This document shows, piece by piece, positions 34,104 through 44,740 of a stretch of 64,000 nt of DNA. The notes under the pieces are model-generated. The model worked only from the letters and a program-made list of their open reading frames with translations. It searched no databases and was not told the DNA's origin. Position 1 is the first letter of the stretch, and each line of letters begins with the position of its first letter. The stretch is taken from NCBI RefSeq assembly GCF_018343525.1, contig NZ_JAGYPH010000001.1:62001-126000 (forward strand), in the 5' to 3' direction. The position numbers and the translations under genes were made by a program. The stretch comes from Lederbergia citrea (lineage in GTDB: Bacteria > Bacillota > Bacilli > Bacillales > Bacillaceae_C).

Positions 34104-35822
34104 ATGATGATGGAAGCGCTACCAGTTACTAAAGGGAATTATAACCTGCAAAACTATGACGAAACATATGCTAATTTCGATTGGTCAGAAACTGAGAAGA
34201 CTTTTTCTTGGTATGAGACAGGCCGTGTCAATATGGCTTATGAAGCGGTTGATCGCCATGCTGAAAATTTCCGCAGAAATAAAGTAGCTCTTTATTACAG
34301 GGATGCGGATAGAGATGAAAAATACACATTTAGGGAAATGAAAGAATGGTCAAATAAAGCAGGAAATGTACTTAGAAACCATGGGAATGTAGAAAAAGGC
34401 GATCGAGTATTTGTTTTTATGCCAAGATCACCTGAACTCTATTTTGCAGTTCTAGGAACAATAAAATTAGGAGCGATTGTCGGTCCTTTATTTGAAGCTT
34501 TCATGGAAGGGGCAGTGAAAGATAGATTAGAGGATAGCGAAGCGAAAGTGCTTATCACAACGCCTGAATTGCTCAAGAGGGTGCCGGTAGATGAATTGCC
34601 TGCGCTGAAACATATTTTCCTTGTCGGTGACGATGTTAAGGAAGAAGGCAAGTATATTGACTTTAATAAGCATGTAGCTGAAGCGGATAAAAACCTGGAT
34701 ATTGAATGGGTTGATCGCAATGACGGCTTAATTCTTCATTATACATCTGGTTCGACAGGGCGTCCTAAAGGCGTTCTTCATGTTCATAATGCGATGATCC
34801 AGCATTACCAGACAGCTCGTTGGATATTGGATTTACAAGAAGAGGATGTTTTTTGGTGTACGGCGGATCCAGGCTGGGTAACAGGGACTTCCTATGGTAT
34901 TTTTGGTCCGTGGCTGACGGGATCATCGAATGTCATTTGCGGCGGGCGCTTTAAGCCGGAATATTGGTATCAAACATTAGAGGACTTCGGAGTAACGGTT
35001 TGGTATAGCGCTCCAACCGCGTTTAGAATGCTAATGAGTGCGGGCGATGAGCTAGTGAAGAAGTTTGATCTCTCCCAATTACGCCATATTCTAAGCGTTG
35101 GAGAACCACTTAATCCAGAAGTGATCCGTTGGGGGATGAAAGTCTTCCATAAACGAATTCACGATACATGGTGGATGACAGAAACAGGTGCGCTTCTGAT
35201 CGCCAACTATCCATGCATAGAAATCAAACCGGGTTCCATGGGTAAGCCAATTCCAGGTGTTGAAGCCGCCATTGTGGATGATCAAGGGAATGTTCTGCCG
35301 CCAAATCGGATGGGTAACCTTGCAATCAAAAAAGGCTGGCCGGCAATGATGCATGAAATCTGGAACAATAAAGAAAAGTATGATTCGTATTTTCTTCCTG
35401 GAGACTGGTATGTTTCAGGAGATTCAGCCTATATGGATGAGGATGGCTACCTATTTTTCCAAGGAAGAGTGGATGATGTGATTATGACATCTGGTGAACG
35501 CGTCGGTCCATTTGAGGTGGAAAGCAAGCTGCTGGAACATCCAGCTGTCGCCGAAGCAGGTGTCATCGGAAAACCAGATCCGGTCCGCGGTGAAATCATT
35601 AAAGCATTCATCGCATTGCTTGACGGAAACGAGCCAACAGATGAACTGAAAGAAGATATCCAACAGTTTGTTAAAAAAGGCTTAGCAGCCCATGCGGCCC
35701 CTCGTGAGATTGAATTCAGGGAGAAGCTGCCGAAAACACGTAGCGGAAAAATCATGCGCCGTGTCTTGAAAGCTTGGGAATTGAACTTGCCAACTGGTGA
35801 CTTGTCGACAATGGAAGATTGA
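34104..35822 (+). CDS. acsA: Acetyl-coenzyme A synthetase
   Basis: AcsA activates acetate to acetyl-CoA through acetyl-AMP. It has 572 residues with the AMP-binding core LHYTSGSTGRPKGVLH, the adenylate motif WWMTETG, YVSGDSAYMDEDGYLFF, and the C-terminal KTRSGKIMRR, whose lysine is the target of AcuA acetylation in Bacillus subtilis. Three consecutive ATG codons (34104, 34107, 34110) follow GGGAGTTG; the first is used. It is divergent from acuABC, the genes that control its activity. A terminator at 35927-35966 and a dispersed repeat follow. Confidence 0.95.
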   Translation: MMMEALPVTKGNYNLQNYDETYANFDWSETEKTFSWYETGRVNMAYEAVDRHAENFRRNKVALYYRDADRDEKYTFREMKEWSNKAGNVLRNHGNVEKGDRVFVFMPRSPELYFAVLGTIKLGAIVGPLFEAFMEGAVKDRLEDSEAKVLITTPELLKRVPVDELPALKHIFLVGDDVKEEGKYIDFNKHVAEADKNLDIEWVDRNDGLILHYTSGSTGRPKGVLHVHNAMIQHYQTARWILDLQEEDVFWCTADPGWVTGTSYGIFGPWLTGSSNVICGGRFKPEYWYQTLEDFGVTVWYSAPTAFRMLMSAGDELVKKFDLSQLRHILSVGEPLNPEVIRWGMKVFHKRIHDTWWMTETGALLIANYPCIEIKPGSMGKPIPGVEAAIVDDQGNVLPPNRMGNLAIKKGWPAMMHEIWNNKEKYDSYFLPGDWYVSGDSAYMDEDGYLFFQGRVDDVIMTSGERVGPFEVESKLLEHPAVAEAGVIGKPDPVRGEIIKAFIALLDGNEPTDELKEDIQQFVKKGLAAHAAPREIEFREKLPKTRSGKIMRRVLKAWELNLPTGDLSTMED

Positions 35823-35825
35823 AAC

Positions 35826-35876
35826 AAAAGCAGAAGCGCCCGTGTGCTAGGCGCTGGAGCTGGACGACTACTCACT
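35826..35876 (-). repeat. Dispersed CCAGCTCCAGCGCC repeat (inverted copy)
   Basis: Read on the minus strand it contains CGTCCAGCTCCAGCGCCTAG and ends AGCGCCCG..GGGCGCTT-like GC-rich sequence. It is related to the copies near 4371 and 6331. It lies just after the acsA stop. Confidence 0.6.
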
Positions 35877-35926
35877 TTTTTGCAATGTATCTATACAATC
35901 TTATTTAATAATTGCCTTAACGACAT

Positions 35927-35966
35927 AAAAGAATCCCGCATCAATGGTAGATGCGGGATTCTTTCT
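35927..35966. terminator. Bidirectional terminator between acsA and the PBP gene
   Basis: AAAGAATCCCGCATC / GATGCGGGATTCTTT with a 7-base loop and A/T-tracts on both sides. Confidence 0.92.
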
Positions 35967-35982
35967 GCACTTTTTATAGGAG

Positions 35983-38943
35983 TTAATCTTTCTTCTTTTC
36001 CTTTTCTTTCTCTTTCTTCGCTTCTTCTTCTTGTTTCTTTTTCTCTTCTTCTTGTTTCTTCTTCGCTTCCTCTTGTTTTTGCTTTTCTTCAGCTTTCTTT
36101 TTATCTTCAGCTATTTTCTTTTCATCATCTTTCTGTTTCGTTTCGTCTTTTTTCTTGTCCTCTACTGGTGCAGTTACTTCTTTATCATCGGGTTTTTTCT
36201 CTTCCTCGACAATTCCAATATTATTAGAAGGCTTGGATTCTCTTCCTGCTACATCGACTGCTACAACATAGAAGCTGCCTTTACCGACTTTTTGAGAAAG
36301 TGAGGAACCAGCTATAATTGACCCAACTTTTTTACCAGTACTTGAATAAACGCGATAGCCAATTACGTCATTACTGGATGAAGGTGACCAACTGATTGTA
36401 CTTCCGGAAATAGATGCTTTAACAGCTGCAGGTGCCTTCCCATCATCATGAAGTTTGGCATCCGCGACAAGAATGTTTTTCCAGCGCGGATTATCCGGTA
36501 TGAGCTGGGAAACATCCGTAACCATTCCATTTGTGATCCGTTTTACGAAGTCAGGATCAAGTAACGCTCCCTGGTGTGAAAACTCTGCTGGCGTTGATGC
36601 AAGTGCCATATATTTTCTGCCGTTTGCAATAACATAACGGCCGCTACCGAGGCTATCATCAACTTTTGTCGGTACGAATTTTGCATTAAATATATCCGTT
36701 TGAACGAGACCTGCTTTTGAACATGCTTCTGATGGTAATAATCCTGAAACGGCACAATAAGATCTGTTGACAATCCCGCCCGGCATTTTAAACGATTCCT
36801 TAGGTTTGACAATATCAGGAGCAACATCATAAGCTGCGTTCATCAAGTTGGCCCAAATTCGATAATTACGCAAACTTTCAGGATTCGATTGGGAATAAAG
36901 GGATGAATTAGATGTATAACCAATCCATGTTCCAAATGTGACGTTCGGATTGGAAGCTACAAGCCATGAATCTTGGTGATTATTAGATGTACCTGTTTTA
37001 CCAGCCCAATCGGCTGAGAAATTAAGCATTCCAGGTAGACTAGCAGCGGTTCCATACTTAAACACATCGCGCATAACATCAATCATTAAATAAGCGGTTT
37101 GCGGGCTAAATACATTAACCTTTTTCACTTTATGCTTGTAAATAATATTCCCTTGGTGGTCGGTAATTTTATCAATCATATAGGCATCAATGAATTTACC
37201 GCCGTTTGTAAAGGTTGTGAATGCATTCGTATTTTCTTCTACTGTCACACCATGTGTTAAACCACCAAGAGCCGCTGAATACGTTACGTGGTCAATCGGA
37301 TCTAAAGTTGAAATTCCCATTTTCTCCAAAAACTTAGTTGGTTTTTGATCGATGATTCTCGAATACGTACTAATGGCTGAAGCATTATATGATTGTGCTA
37401 GTGCGTAACGAGTTGAAACTAAACCATAGTAACGGCCATCTACATAGTTGCCAAATACTTTTGTTTTACCTGCTCCATTTGGTACTGCAATCGGAACGTC
37501 TGCAACAACTGAACCAGGGGCGCTTGCTCCAAGTTCCATTGCTGGTCCATATACAAGAAGTGGCTTCATCGTGGAACCATTTTGGCGTTTTGCCTGTGTA
37601 GCATGGTTCATCGCTTCCAATTCAAAATCTCGTCCTCCGACGAAGCTTAATATTTTACCTGTCTTATTTTCTATTAATATAGCACCGATCTGGACAGGAT
37701 CGTCTACAGTTTCCATTTCACCAGTTTCGGGGTTTGCTCTTTGTCTTTTTAGAGTTGGGCCGTAATTTTGATACGCATCTTTTGTTTTTTGATGGATATC
37801 ATAAATTTTCTTATTAATTGTTGTATGAATTTCATAACCATTTTGGCGAATATCGCGATTGGCAAGTGTCCAATACTTTCCGTAAAGTTTGTCATTTTTC
37901 TCCAAATCTTTTTTCTTATATCCGTCATTTTTAGCTAGCACTTCCATAAGCACTTTGATTGCGCGCTCCTCAATTTCAAATGTAAGTGCAGGATATTCTT
38001 CAAACGCTCGCGGCTGTTTCGGGATAAAATCGGCTGTTATATCATATTTCACAGCTTTTTTATATTCCTTTTCAGATATATATCCTTCCCGGAGCATCCG
38101 TTTTAACACTGTCTTCATCCTATTTAGTCCGGGTTCAAGCATTTCAGGACTTTTTATTTCGCCTTTATTGGTGAAAGGAGTGTAGCCGAATGGACTTTGT
38201 GGCAGTCCTGCAATAAAAGCTGATTGCGGCAAGTTTAATTCTTTAGCATCAACGCCAAAAATACCTTGTGCAGCAGCTTGTACTCCTCCGATATTTTGAC
38301 CTGAAGAGTTTCGTCCAAAAGTAGAAACATTTAAATAAGCTTCTAAAATAGCGTCTTTCTCTAGAAATCTCTCAACACGGAGAGCGAGGAGTACTTCTTT
38401 TGCTTTTCGATCAAAAGAAACTTCATTTGTTAAGATCTGATTTTTAATTAACTGTTGTGTCAAAGTACTACCGCCCGATTGAACGGCGGAGTTGGTGAAT
38501 TCCTGGAAGACTGCACGAAATAACGCCTTAGGCACAACTCCCTTATGCTCGTAAAAATACTCATCTTCTGTAGCAACCACTGCTTTTTTCAAGTAATCGG
38601 AGATTTCATCGACTTTAACCTCTTCCCGATCAATATCGGCGCGCAGCTTGCCTAGAAGTTTGTTTTTGGCAAAATAGATAGTTGATGTTTCTTCGTATTG
38701 ATGAAGGTCTTTCACCAGTGCTTCTGCTGCCCGGACTTTTTCATCCTTCACTAGCGATGCAAAATATCCAGCGCCGACTCCTCCTGCAAATGCACCGCCA
38801 ATCATCGCAACGACGATAAAAAGAAGGAATAAATTCCAGACTACGCCATATGTAATGCTCATACCTTTGACTACTTTTTTGTATTGAAGAGCGGAAACGG
38901 CTGTGCTTATTCGTTCCCAGCCTTTATTCGATTTATTCTTCAT
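35983..38943 (-). CDS. Class A penicillin-binding protein (PBP1A family) with FN3 domain
   Basis: A 986-residue bifunctional peptidoglycan synthase. Cytoplasmic N-terminus, one membrane helix (about 33-60), then a GT51 transglycosylase with catalytic-type ATEDEYFYEHKG (about 125) and GGSTLTQQLIKN. The transpeptidase domain has STMK (active Ser), SYN (in QSYNAS) and KTG (in GKTGTSNN). A fibronectin type III-like domain follows (about 840-920, PAAVKASISGSTISWSPSSS), then a highly charged Lys/Glu tail of ~70 residues that is almost pure K, E, Q and D. TGGAGGGA precedes ATG 38943; the longer frame to 38967 is not supported. It converges on acsA. Paralogue assignment is not certain. Confidence 0.93.
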   Translation of the reverse strand: MKNKSNKGWERISTAVSALQYKKVVKGMSITYGVVWNLFLLFIVVAMIGGAFAGGVGAGYFASLVKDEKVRAAEALVKDLHQYEETSTIYFAKNKLLGKLRADIDREEVKVDEISDYLKKAVVATEDEYFYEHKGVVPKALFRAVFQEFTNSAVQSGGSTLTQQLIKNQILTNEVSFDRKAKEVLLALRVERFLEKDAILEAYLNVSTFGRNSSGQNIGGVQAAAQGIFGVDAKELNLPQSAFIAGLPQSPFGYTPFTNKGEIKSPEMLEPGLNRMKTVLKRMLREGYISEKEYKKAVKYDITADFIPKQPRAFEEYPALTFEIEERAIKVLMEVLAKNDGYKKKDLEKNDKLYGKYWTLANRDIRQNGYEIHTTINKKIYDIHQKTKDAYQNYGPTLKRQRANPETGEMETVDDPVQIGAILIENKTGKILSFVGGRDFELEAMNHATQAKRQNGSTMKPLLVYGPAMELGASAPGSVVADVPIAVPNGAGKTKVFGNYVDGRYYGLVSTRYALAQSYNASAISTYSRIIDQKPTKFLEKMGISTLDPIDHVTYSAALGGLTHGVTVEENTNAFTTFTNGGKFIDAYMIDKITDHQGNIIYKHKVKKVNVFSPQTAYLMIDVMRDVFKYGTAASLPGMLNFSADWAGKTGTSNNHQDSWLVASNPNVTFGTWIGYTSNSSLYSQSNPESLRNYRIWANLMNAAYDVAPDIVKPKESFKMPGGIVNRSYCAVSGLLPSEACSKAGLVQTDIFNAKFVPTKVDDSLGSGRYVIANGRKYMALASTPAEFSHQGALLDPDFVKRITNGMVTDVSQLIPDNPRWKNILVADAKLHDDGKAPAAVKASISGSTISWSPSSSNDVIGYRVYSSTGKKVGSIIAGSSLSQKVGKGSFYVVAVDVAGRESKPSNNIGIVEEEKKPDDKEVTAPVEDKKKDETKQKDDEKKIAEDKKKAEEKQKQEEAKKKQEEEKKKQEEEAKKEKEKEKKKD

Positions 38944-39017
38944 AAGTTTAAATCCCTCCAAAATCAATCCTATTATAGCATAAATGGGAGGTATGAAAGG
39001 TTTTTTTCTTGTTTAAT

Positions 39018-39047
39018 TTGACAATAAGATTGTATTATGTTTAAAAT
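39018..39047 (+). promoter_or_regulatory. Sigma-A promoter of tyrS
   Basis: TTGACA (39018-39023), 18-base spacer, TAAAAT (39042-39047), upstream of the T-box leader. Confidence 0.75.
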
Positions 39048-39071
39048 ACGATATATTAATCGAATATTCTT

Positions 39072-40610
<1,539 letters not shown>

Positions 40611-40614
40611 TGGG

Positions 40615-40650
40615 AAAATCCAGCTTTTCTTAACGGGAAGCTGGATTTTC
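40615..40650 (+). terminator. Terminator after tyrS
   Basis: AAAATCCAGCTT / AAGCTGGATTTT with an 11-base loop and a TTTTC end. Confidence 0.88.
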
Positions 40651-40684
40651 ATGTCAAAAGCGAAAAGATTTATTTAATTGCAAT

Positions 40685-40727
40685 AAAAAACTCCGGTTCT
40701 CATTAAAAGGAACCGGAGTTTTTGTTT
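40685..40727 (-). terminator. Terminator after rpsD
   Basis: AAAAACTCCGGTTC / GAACCGGAGTTTTT around a 10-base loop; T-tracts on both strands, mainly serving rpsD (-). Confidence 0.9.
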
Positions 40728-40735
40728 TGAAACTA

Positions 40736-41338
40736 TTATCTTGAGTAGAACTCAACGATGAATGCTTCGTTAATTTCAGCAGGAAGTTCAGAACGCTCAG
40801 GGATGCGTGTGAATGATCCTTCAAGCTTGTCTGCATCAAAAGTAACGAATTCAGGTACGAAGTTTGTTGCTTCAACTGATTCTTTGATGATTGCAAGGTT
40901 ACGAGATTTTTCACGAACGCTGATTGTTTGTCCTGGAGTTACTTTGTATGATGGAATATCAACACGACGTCCATCAACAAGGATATGACCATGGTTTACA
41001 AGCTGACGTGCTTGACGACGAGTGCGAGCAAGACCAAGGCGGTATACAAGGTTGTCAAGGCGTTGTTCAAGAAGAATCATGAAGTTTTCACCGTGTTTAC
41101 CTTGCATTCTACCAGCTTTAACGAATGTATTTTTGAATTGGCGCTCAGTAACACCGTACATATGACGGAGTTTTTGCTTTTCCTGCAATTGCAGACCATA
41201 TTCAGAGTGTTTTTTACGTTGGTTAGGACCATGTTGTCCTGGCGCATATGGGCGCTTTTCTAATTCTTTTCCTGTACCGCTTAGGGAAATGCCGAGGCGG
41301 CGGGAAAGTTTCCAGCTTGGGCCGGTATAACGAGACAT
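40736..41338 (-). CDS. rpsD: 30S ribosomal protein S4
   Basis: A 200-residue S4 protein that nucleates 30S assembly and represses its own synthesis in Bacillus. It begins [21 protein letters not shown], lacks the zinc-type Cys cluster of some S4 homologues, and carries the S4 RNA-binding motif from about residue 90 ([28 protein letters not shown]). AAGGAGGAG before ATG 41338 marks the start; a 29-codon upstream in-frame extension is rejected. It is transcribed alone from a strong promoter with a ~180-base leader. Confidence 0.97.
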   Translation of the reverse strand: MSRYTGPSWKLSRRLGISLSGTGKELEKRPYAPGQHGPNQRKKHSEYGLQLQEKQKLRHMYGVTERQFKNTFVKAGRMQGKHGENFMILLEQRLDNLVYRLGLARTRRQARQLVNHGHILVDGRRVDIPSYKVTPGQTISVREKSRNLAIIKESVEATNFVPEFVTFDADKLEGSFTRIPERSELPAEINEAFIVEFYSR

Positions 41339-41521
41339 AAGAGTCTCCTCCTTTGTTTTTATTTTGTTGTAAAATAAAAACCGATATGAGATAACATAGA
41401 TGTGTATTTCATTTTCATGCACCATCGCCCTAGCAGCGGCGGGTTACGCGATGCACCTCATAAAAAAAGAGGAACAAAATACGGTCATCAAGTATTCATC
41501 CAGGCTGCATTATTTTACACA
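41339..41521 (-). promoter_or_regulatory. rpsD leader RNA, likely S4 autoregulatory site
   Basis: About 180 untranslated bases lie between the mapped-looking promoter and rpsD. The leader contains GC-rich complementary blocks (GTGCATCGCG and GGCGATGGTGCATG, with a CCGCCGCTGC stretch between), capable of a hairpin or pseudoknot. Bacillus S4 represses its own leader, so this is a likely site. The structure was not computed. Confidence 0.55.
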
Positions 41522-41527
41522 ACGACC

Positions 41528-41556
41528 ATTATATAATTAATTAGTATTAAAGTCAA
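41528..41556 (-). promoter_or_regulatory. Sigma-A promoter of rpsD
   Basis: On the minus strand TTGACT (41551-41556), 17-base spacer, TATAAT (41528-41533); near consensus. Confidence 0.85.
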
Positions 41557-41612
41557 ACAAGCAAAAGAATAGGTTAATAAGCGAAACTCAACTAGGTATT
41601 TAGACATAGTTG

Positions 41613-41621
41613 TGGTATACT
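41613..41621 (+). promoter_or_regulatory. Extended -10 promoter of dgcP
   Basis: TGGTATACT gives TG-n-TATACT; -35 is weak. It would start the dgcP transcript near 41628. Confidence 0.45.
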
Positions 41622-41731
41622 GAATAATAAGTAAATTAGCACGGTTATTACAAGCTGAATAAACTTTAACATTCTTAATATAGGTAAAAAGAAGTGGAAA
41701 TATGCCATTATGAAGTGACGGGTGGATACAG

Positions 41732-43162
41732 ATGAAGATAAACCGGGCAAATCCAATGCTTAAATTTAAATCAGTTGAAGAAATGAAATATAGAGAACTA
41801 TATAGGGTCACTGAAAAATTCCATTCTACTATGGATATTAATAGTGTACTTGCAGAAATTATCCAAACGCTAAAAAAAGTGTTTCCAAAGTACGACTATT
41901 ATTTACTTTTATCAAATGACCACGATGCCAGTCCGGAATTGCCTATCAAAGGTTTGGAATATAACTCCGAAAACGATTCTGCAATTACCGCGTATGTTAA
42001 TGGTGCTGTAGAATTGGTTCATAGTGAATATCCCATGATGTATGCGCCGCTAAAAGGAAAGCAAGGGGTCTATGGGGTTTTACAAGTGCAATCTCATTTG
42101 CCGACACCACTTAAAAATAGTCAAATTGAATTTATTAGGCTTTTGGCCAATACAGCAGGAAGCGCATTAGAAAATGCTAAACTGTATCAGCAGTCGCAAA
42201 AGCTTATAGAAGATTTACGTCTAATTGATGAAACATCGCAAAAATTAAATTCCACATCCAGTTTATGCGAAACAATTGAGTATTTACATAAACAAATTAC
42301 AAAATTATTTCGTCCCTCTGAAATTGGTTTTATTTTTCTTGGAGAAAACGATTTAGAAATTTTAGAAGCGAGCTCCAGTTATTTTCATAAACAGGATGGC
42401 CTGAATCTAATCAATACGACGATAAAAAAACTTAAAGATAATCAAGAATCCCTATTCATTGGGGAGATTAAACATATGCCTGAATGTGCAAAGCATGCGT
42501 ATGGATCTTTAATGGCGATTCCAATGATTCATGGAGAATCAATTAAAGGTATTGCTATCGTTCTAGGGGACAAGCCTTATAGTTTTACTTTTGAAATGTT
42601 TAAATTGTTTCAATCGTTAATCCAGCGATCAACATTGGCGGTAACCAATTCAATGCTGCGTGAGAAGCTTGAAAAGATGGTGATTACCGATCAGCTTACA
42701 CAGCTTTATGCAAGGAACTATTTGAACACTGCGATAAAAACTTCTATGAAAAGAGATAGAGAAGGTACCTTTATCTTGATAGACCTTGATGACTTTAAAA
42801 CAATTAATGATACATATGGTCATCAAGTAGGGGATGAAGTGCTTATCCAAGTTGCAGACCTTGTTCGAAGCAGTTTAAGGGAAACAGATATCGGAGCTCG
42901 CTGGGGTGGCGAAGAACTGGCCATTTATCTTCCAGGTGTTCCATTAGATAATGGTGTGCATATCGCAGAACGTCTCTTAAATCATGTTTCGTTGAATACA
43001 GAGCCAGCAGTAACGATTTCCTGTGGTATTTCAAACTGGTTTTATGGTAAGGAAGATGAAGTAAAACAATTATTTTATCGTGCTGATACCGCCCTTTATA
43101 AAGCGAAACATGCAGGAAAGAATCAAATTGCCGTTAAACCTCTCGATTCAGCAAAAATATAA
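41732..43162 (+). CDS. dgcP: GAF-GAF-GGDEF diguanylate cyclase (DgcP/YtrP)
   Basis: A 476-residue soluble protein with two GAF-like sensor regions (about 30-150 and 165-305) and a C-terminal GGDEF domain (about 318-470). The active site is GGEEL (392-395 for GGEE), consistent with c-di-GMP synthesis. DLDDFKTINDTYGHQVGDEVL (split: DLDDFKTINDTYG and HQVGDEVL) is the typical substrate-binding helix. Position next to rpsD matches dgcP of Bacillus subtilis. The start is ATG 41732 with a weak ribosome binding site (GTGACGGGTGG). The GAF ligands are unknown. Confidence 0.9.
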   Translation: MKINRANPMLKFKSVEEMKYRELYRVTEKFHSTMDINSVLAEIIQTLKKVFPKYDYYLLLSNDHDASPELPIKGLEYNSENDSAITAYVNGAVELVHSEYPMMYAPLKGKQGVYGVLQVQSHLPTPLKNSQIEFIRLLANTAGSALENAKLYQQSQKLIEDLRLIDETSQKLNSTSSLCETIEYLHKQITKLFRPSEIGFIFLGENDLEILEASSSYFHKQDGLNLINTTIKKLKDNQESLFIGEIKHMPECAKHAYGSLMAIPMIHGESIKGIAIVLGDKPYSFTFEMFKLFQSLIQRSTLAVTNSMLREKLEKMVITDQLTQLYARNYLNTAIKTSMKRDREGTFILIDLDDFKTINDTYGHQVGDEVLIQVADLVRSSLRETDIGARWGGEELAIYLPGVPLDNGVHIAERLLNHVSLNTEPAVTISCGISNWFYGKEDEVKQLFYRADTALYKAKHAGKNQIAVKPLDSAKI

Positions 43163-43190
43163 AATCGGACCGCTAACGGTCCGATTTTTG
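43161..43190. terminator. Bidirectional terminator between dgcP and ytsP
   Basis: AAAATCGGACCG / CGGTCCGATTTT, CTAA loop, flanked by A- and T-runs; overlaps the dgcP stop. Confidence 0.92.
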
Positions 43191-43193
43191 TAT

Positions 43194-43673
43194 TTATAAA
43201 AATTTTATTAATGCTTCTGTAAATTTCTCAAGATACTCTTTGTCAACGTCGTCAAAGCGATTTTTTTCAGGACTGTCGATGTCGAGAACGCCTAGTAGTT
43301 TGTCATTTTTTATGATTGGGATGACAATTTCAGATTGGGATGCTGCATCACACGCAATATGTCCGGGAAATAAATGAACATCAGGAACTACAATCGTTTC
43401 TTCTTTAGCCGCAGCGGTTCCACAAACTCCTTTGCCTAATGGTATTCGGACGCAAGCAGGCAAACCTTGGAACGGACCAAGCACAAGTTCGTTATCTTCC
43501 AATAAATAAAAACCAACCCAATTAATCCTGTCTAGAAATTGACCTAGCAGTGCTGATGCATTGCTTAAGTTAGCAATTGTATTTTTTTCTCCTTCTAGAA
43601 GTGCTTCTAATTGCTTTATAACCATTTCATAGTTTTTCGTTCTATCCCCACTGTATGTTTTGACTTGAAACAT
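43194..43673 (-). CDS. ytsP: Free methionine-(R)-sulfoxide reductase (GAF, YtsP)
   Basis: A 159-residue single-GAF protein of the fRMsr family, which reduces free methionine-R-sulfoxide using Cys chemistry. Expected Cys residues are present in LPACVRIPLGKGVCG and HIACDAASQSEI, and INWVGFYLLE is the family's substrate-pocket strand. GGTGGAG just upstream sets ATG 43673; an extension to 43730 is unlikely. It converges on dgcP. Activity is inferred from family. Confidence 0.9.
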   Translation of the reverse strand: MFQVKTYSGDRTKNYEMVIKQLEALLEGEKNTIANLSNASALLGQFLDRINWVGFYLLEDNELVLGPFQGLPACVRIPLGKGVCGTAAAKEETIVVPDVHLFPGHIACDAASQSEIVIPIIKNDKLLGVLDIDSPEKNRFDDVDKEYLEKFTEALIKFL

Positions 43674-43877
43674 TTTCTCCACCCTTTCTCCAACAATTTC
43701 TACTATAAAAACCGATATTCCTTCATTCACTAAATATTCTGTCGATAAGTCTTCAAAGGATATCGTGTTCTTTTCTCGAATTAATTAAAGTAATAATAAT
43801 GATGCAAATACACGTTTAGCTATTGACCTATTTTTAGCACATCTTTTCACAATATACAAGATATTGAGAGGAAGAGT

Positions 43878-44531
43878 ATGATGACTCTACATGGAGAAAC
43901 GACAAAGGAATCTATCATAGCGGCGGCTGTAGATTTGTTCAATTCGAAAGGCTTTCAAGGGACAACAATCCGTGAAATTGCTGGAAACGCAAAGGTGAAC
44001 CCAGCCAATATTTCCTATTATTTTCAAGGGAAACGGGGATTGCTCGAAGCTTGTTTTGTTCGTTTTTTTGAGCCATATTTGCAATGCTTGGAAGAAGAGG
44101 CAGCAAAGCTCGAACATGACCATGCTCTTCTTTGTCTGACTAGGGCCATAAAAAGAGTACTTCATTTTCAAAGTAGCAATGATTCGCTCGCACGCCTCGT
44201 CTGGAGGGAAGTTTCGATAGACACTCAAATTTCCCGTGAAATAATGTCCTCTTATTTAATGAAAGAAAGATATTACTTTAAGGTAATGATTCATTCAGTG
44301 TTAAAAGAAAGTCGAACAGCCTTTCCAGTTAGTATGGCGGTGATTCAGTTGAAGGGCATGCTCATGATGCCATATTTGAATAGTCAATATGTAAGAGAAG
44401 TGTGGGGCTTGACACCAAAAGAACCATATTTTGTGGAGAAATATAATGGGACAATCAGAAGTTGGTTGGAATCATCCCTAGGCACCCAAGTAAGTGCTTT
44501 TAAATCGGATCAAATAGCCTTCTCTATTTAA
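43878..44531 (+). CDS. refZ: RefZ, TetR-like regulator of FtsZ positioning
   Basis: A 217-residue TetR-fold DNA-binding protein: HTH at about 20-55 (GFQGTTIREIAGNAKVNPANISYYF, split: GTTIREIAGNAKV and NPANISYYF). RefZ of Bacillus subtilis binds palindromic sites near the origin and left and right chromosome arms, and inhibits FtsZ at sporulation to fix the division site. The gene lies beside ezrA as in Bacillus subtilis. GAGAGGAAG precedes ATG 43878; a second ATG one codon on is equivalent. Confidence 0.92.
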   Translation: MMTLHGETTKESIIAAAVDLFNSKGFQGTTIREIAGNAKVNPANISYYFQGKRGLLEACFVRFFEPYLQCLEEEAAKLEHDHALLCLTRAIKRVLHFQSSNDSLARLVWREVSIDTQISREIMSSYLMKERYYFKVMIHSVLKESRTAFPVSMAVIQLKGMLMMPYLNSQYVREVWGLTPKEPYFVEKYNGTIRSWLESSLGTQVSAFKSDQIAFSI

Positions 44532-44542
44532 AATAATGTTTA

Positions 44543-44573
44543 TTACCGCCTTCTAAGATAAGGCGGTATTTTT
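44543..44573 (+). terminator. Terminator after refZ
   Basis: ACCGCCTT / AAGGCGGT with a 7-base loop and ATTTTTG tail. Confidence 0.88.
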
Positions 44574-44740
44574 GTGGGGATAATTCCTTTTTTAATTTAT
44601 AAATTAAATAAATGTAAAAAAAATGCTTTTAATAGTCAAAAAATGTCGCTGACATGGTATCATAGAGGAACATAACGAAAAAACTTATTAATTTTACATA
44701 CATAGCATGGTTGAAAGACGGAAGGAACAGGGGGTTTACA

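Noticed and set aside
40985-41263. Plus-strand ORFs opposite rpsD
   Set aside because: Shadow frames of a highly expressed ribosomal protein gene.
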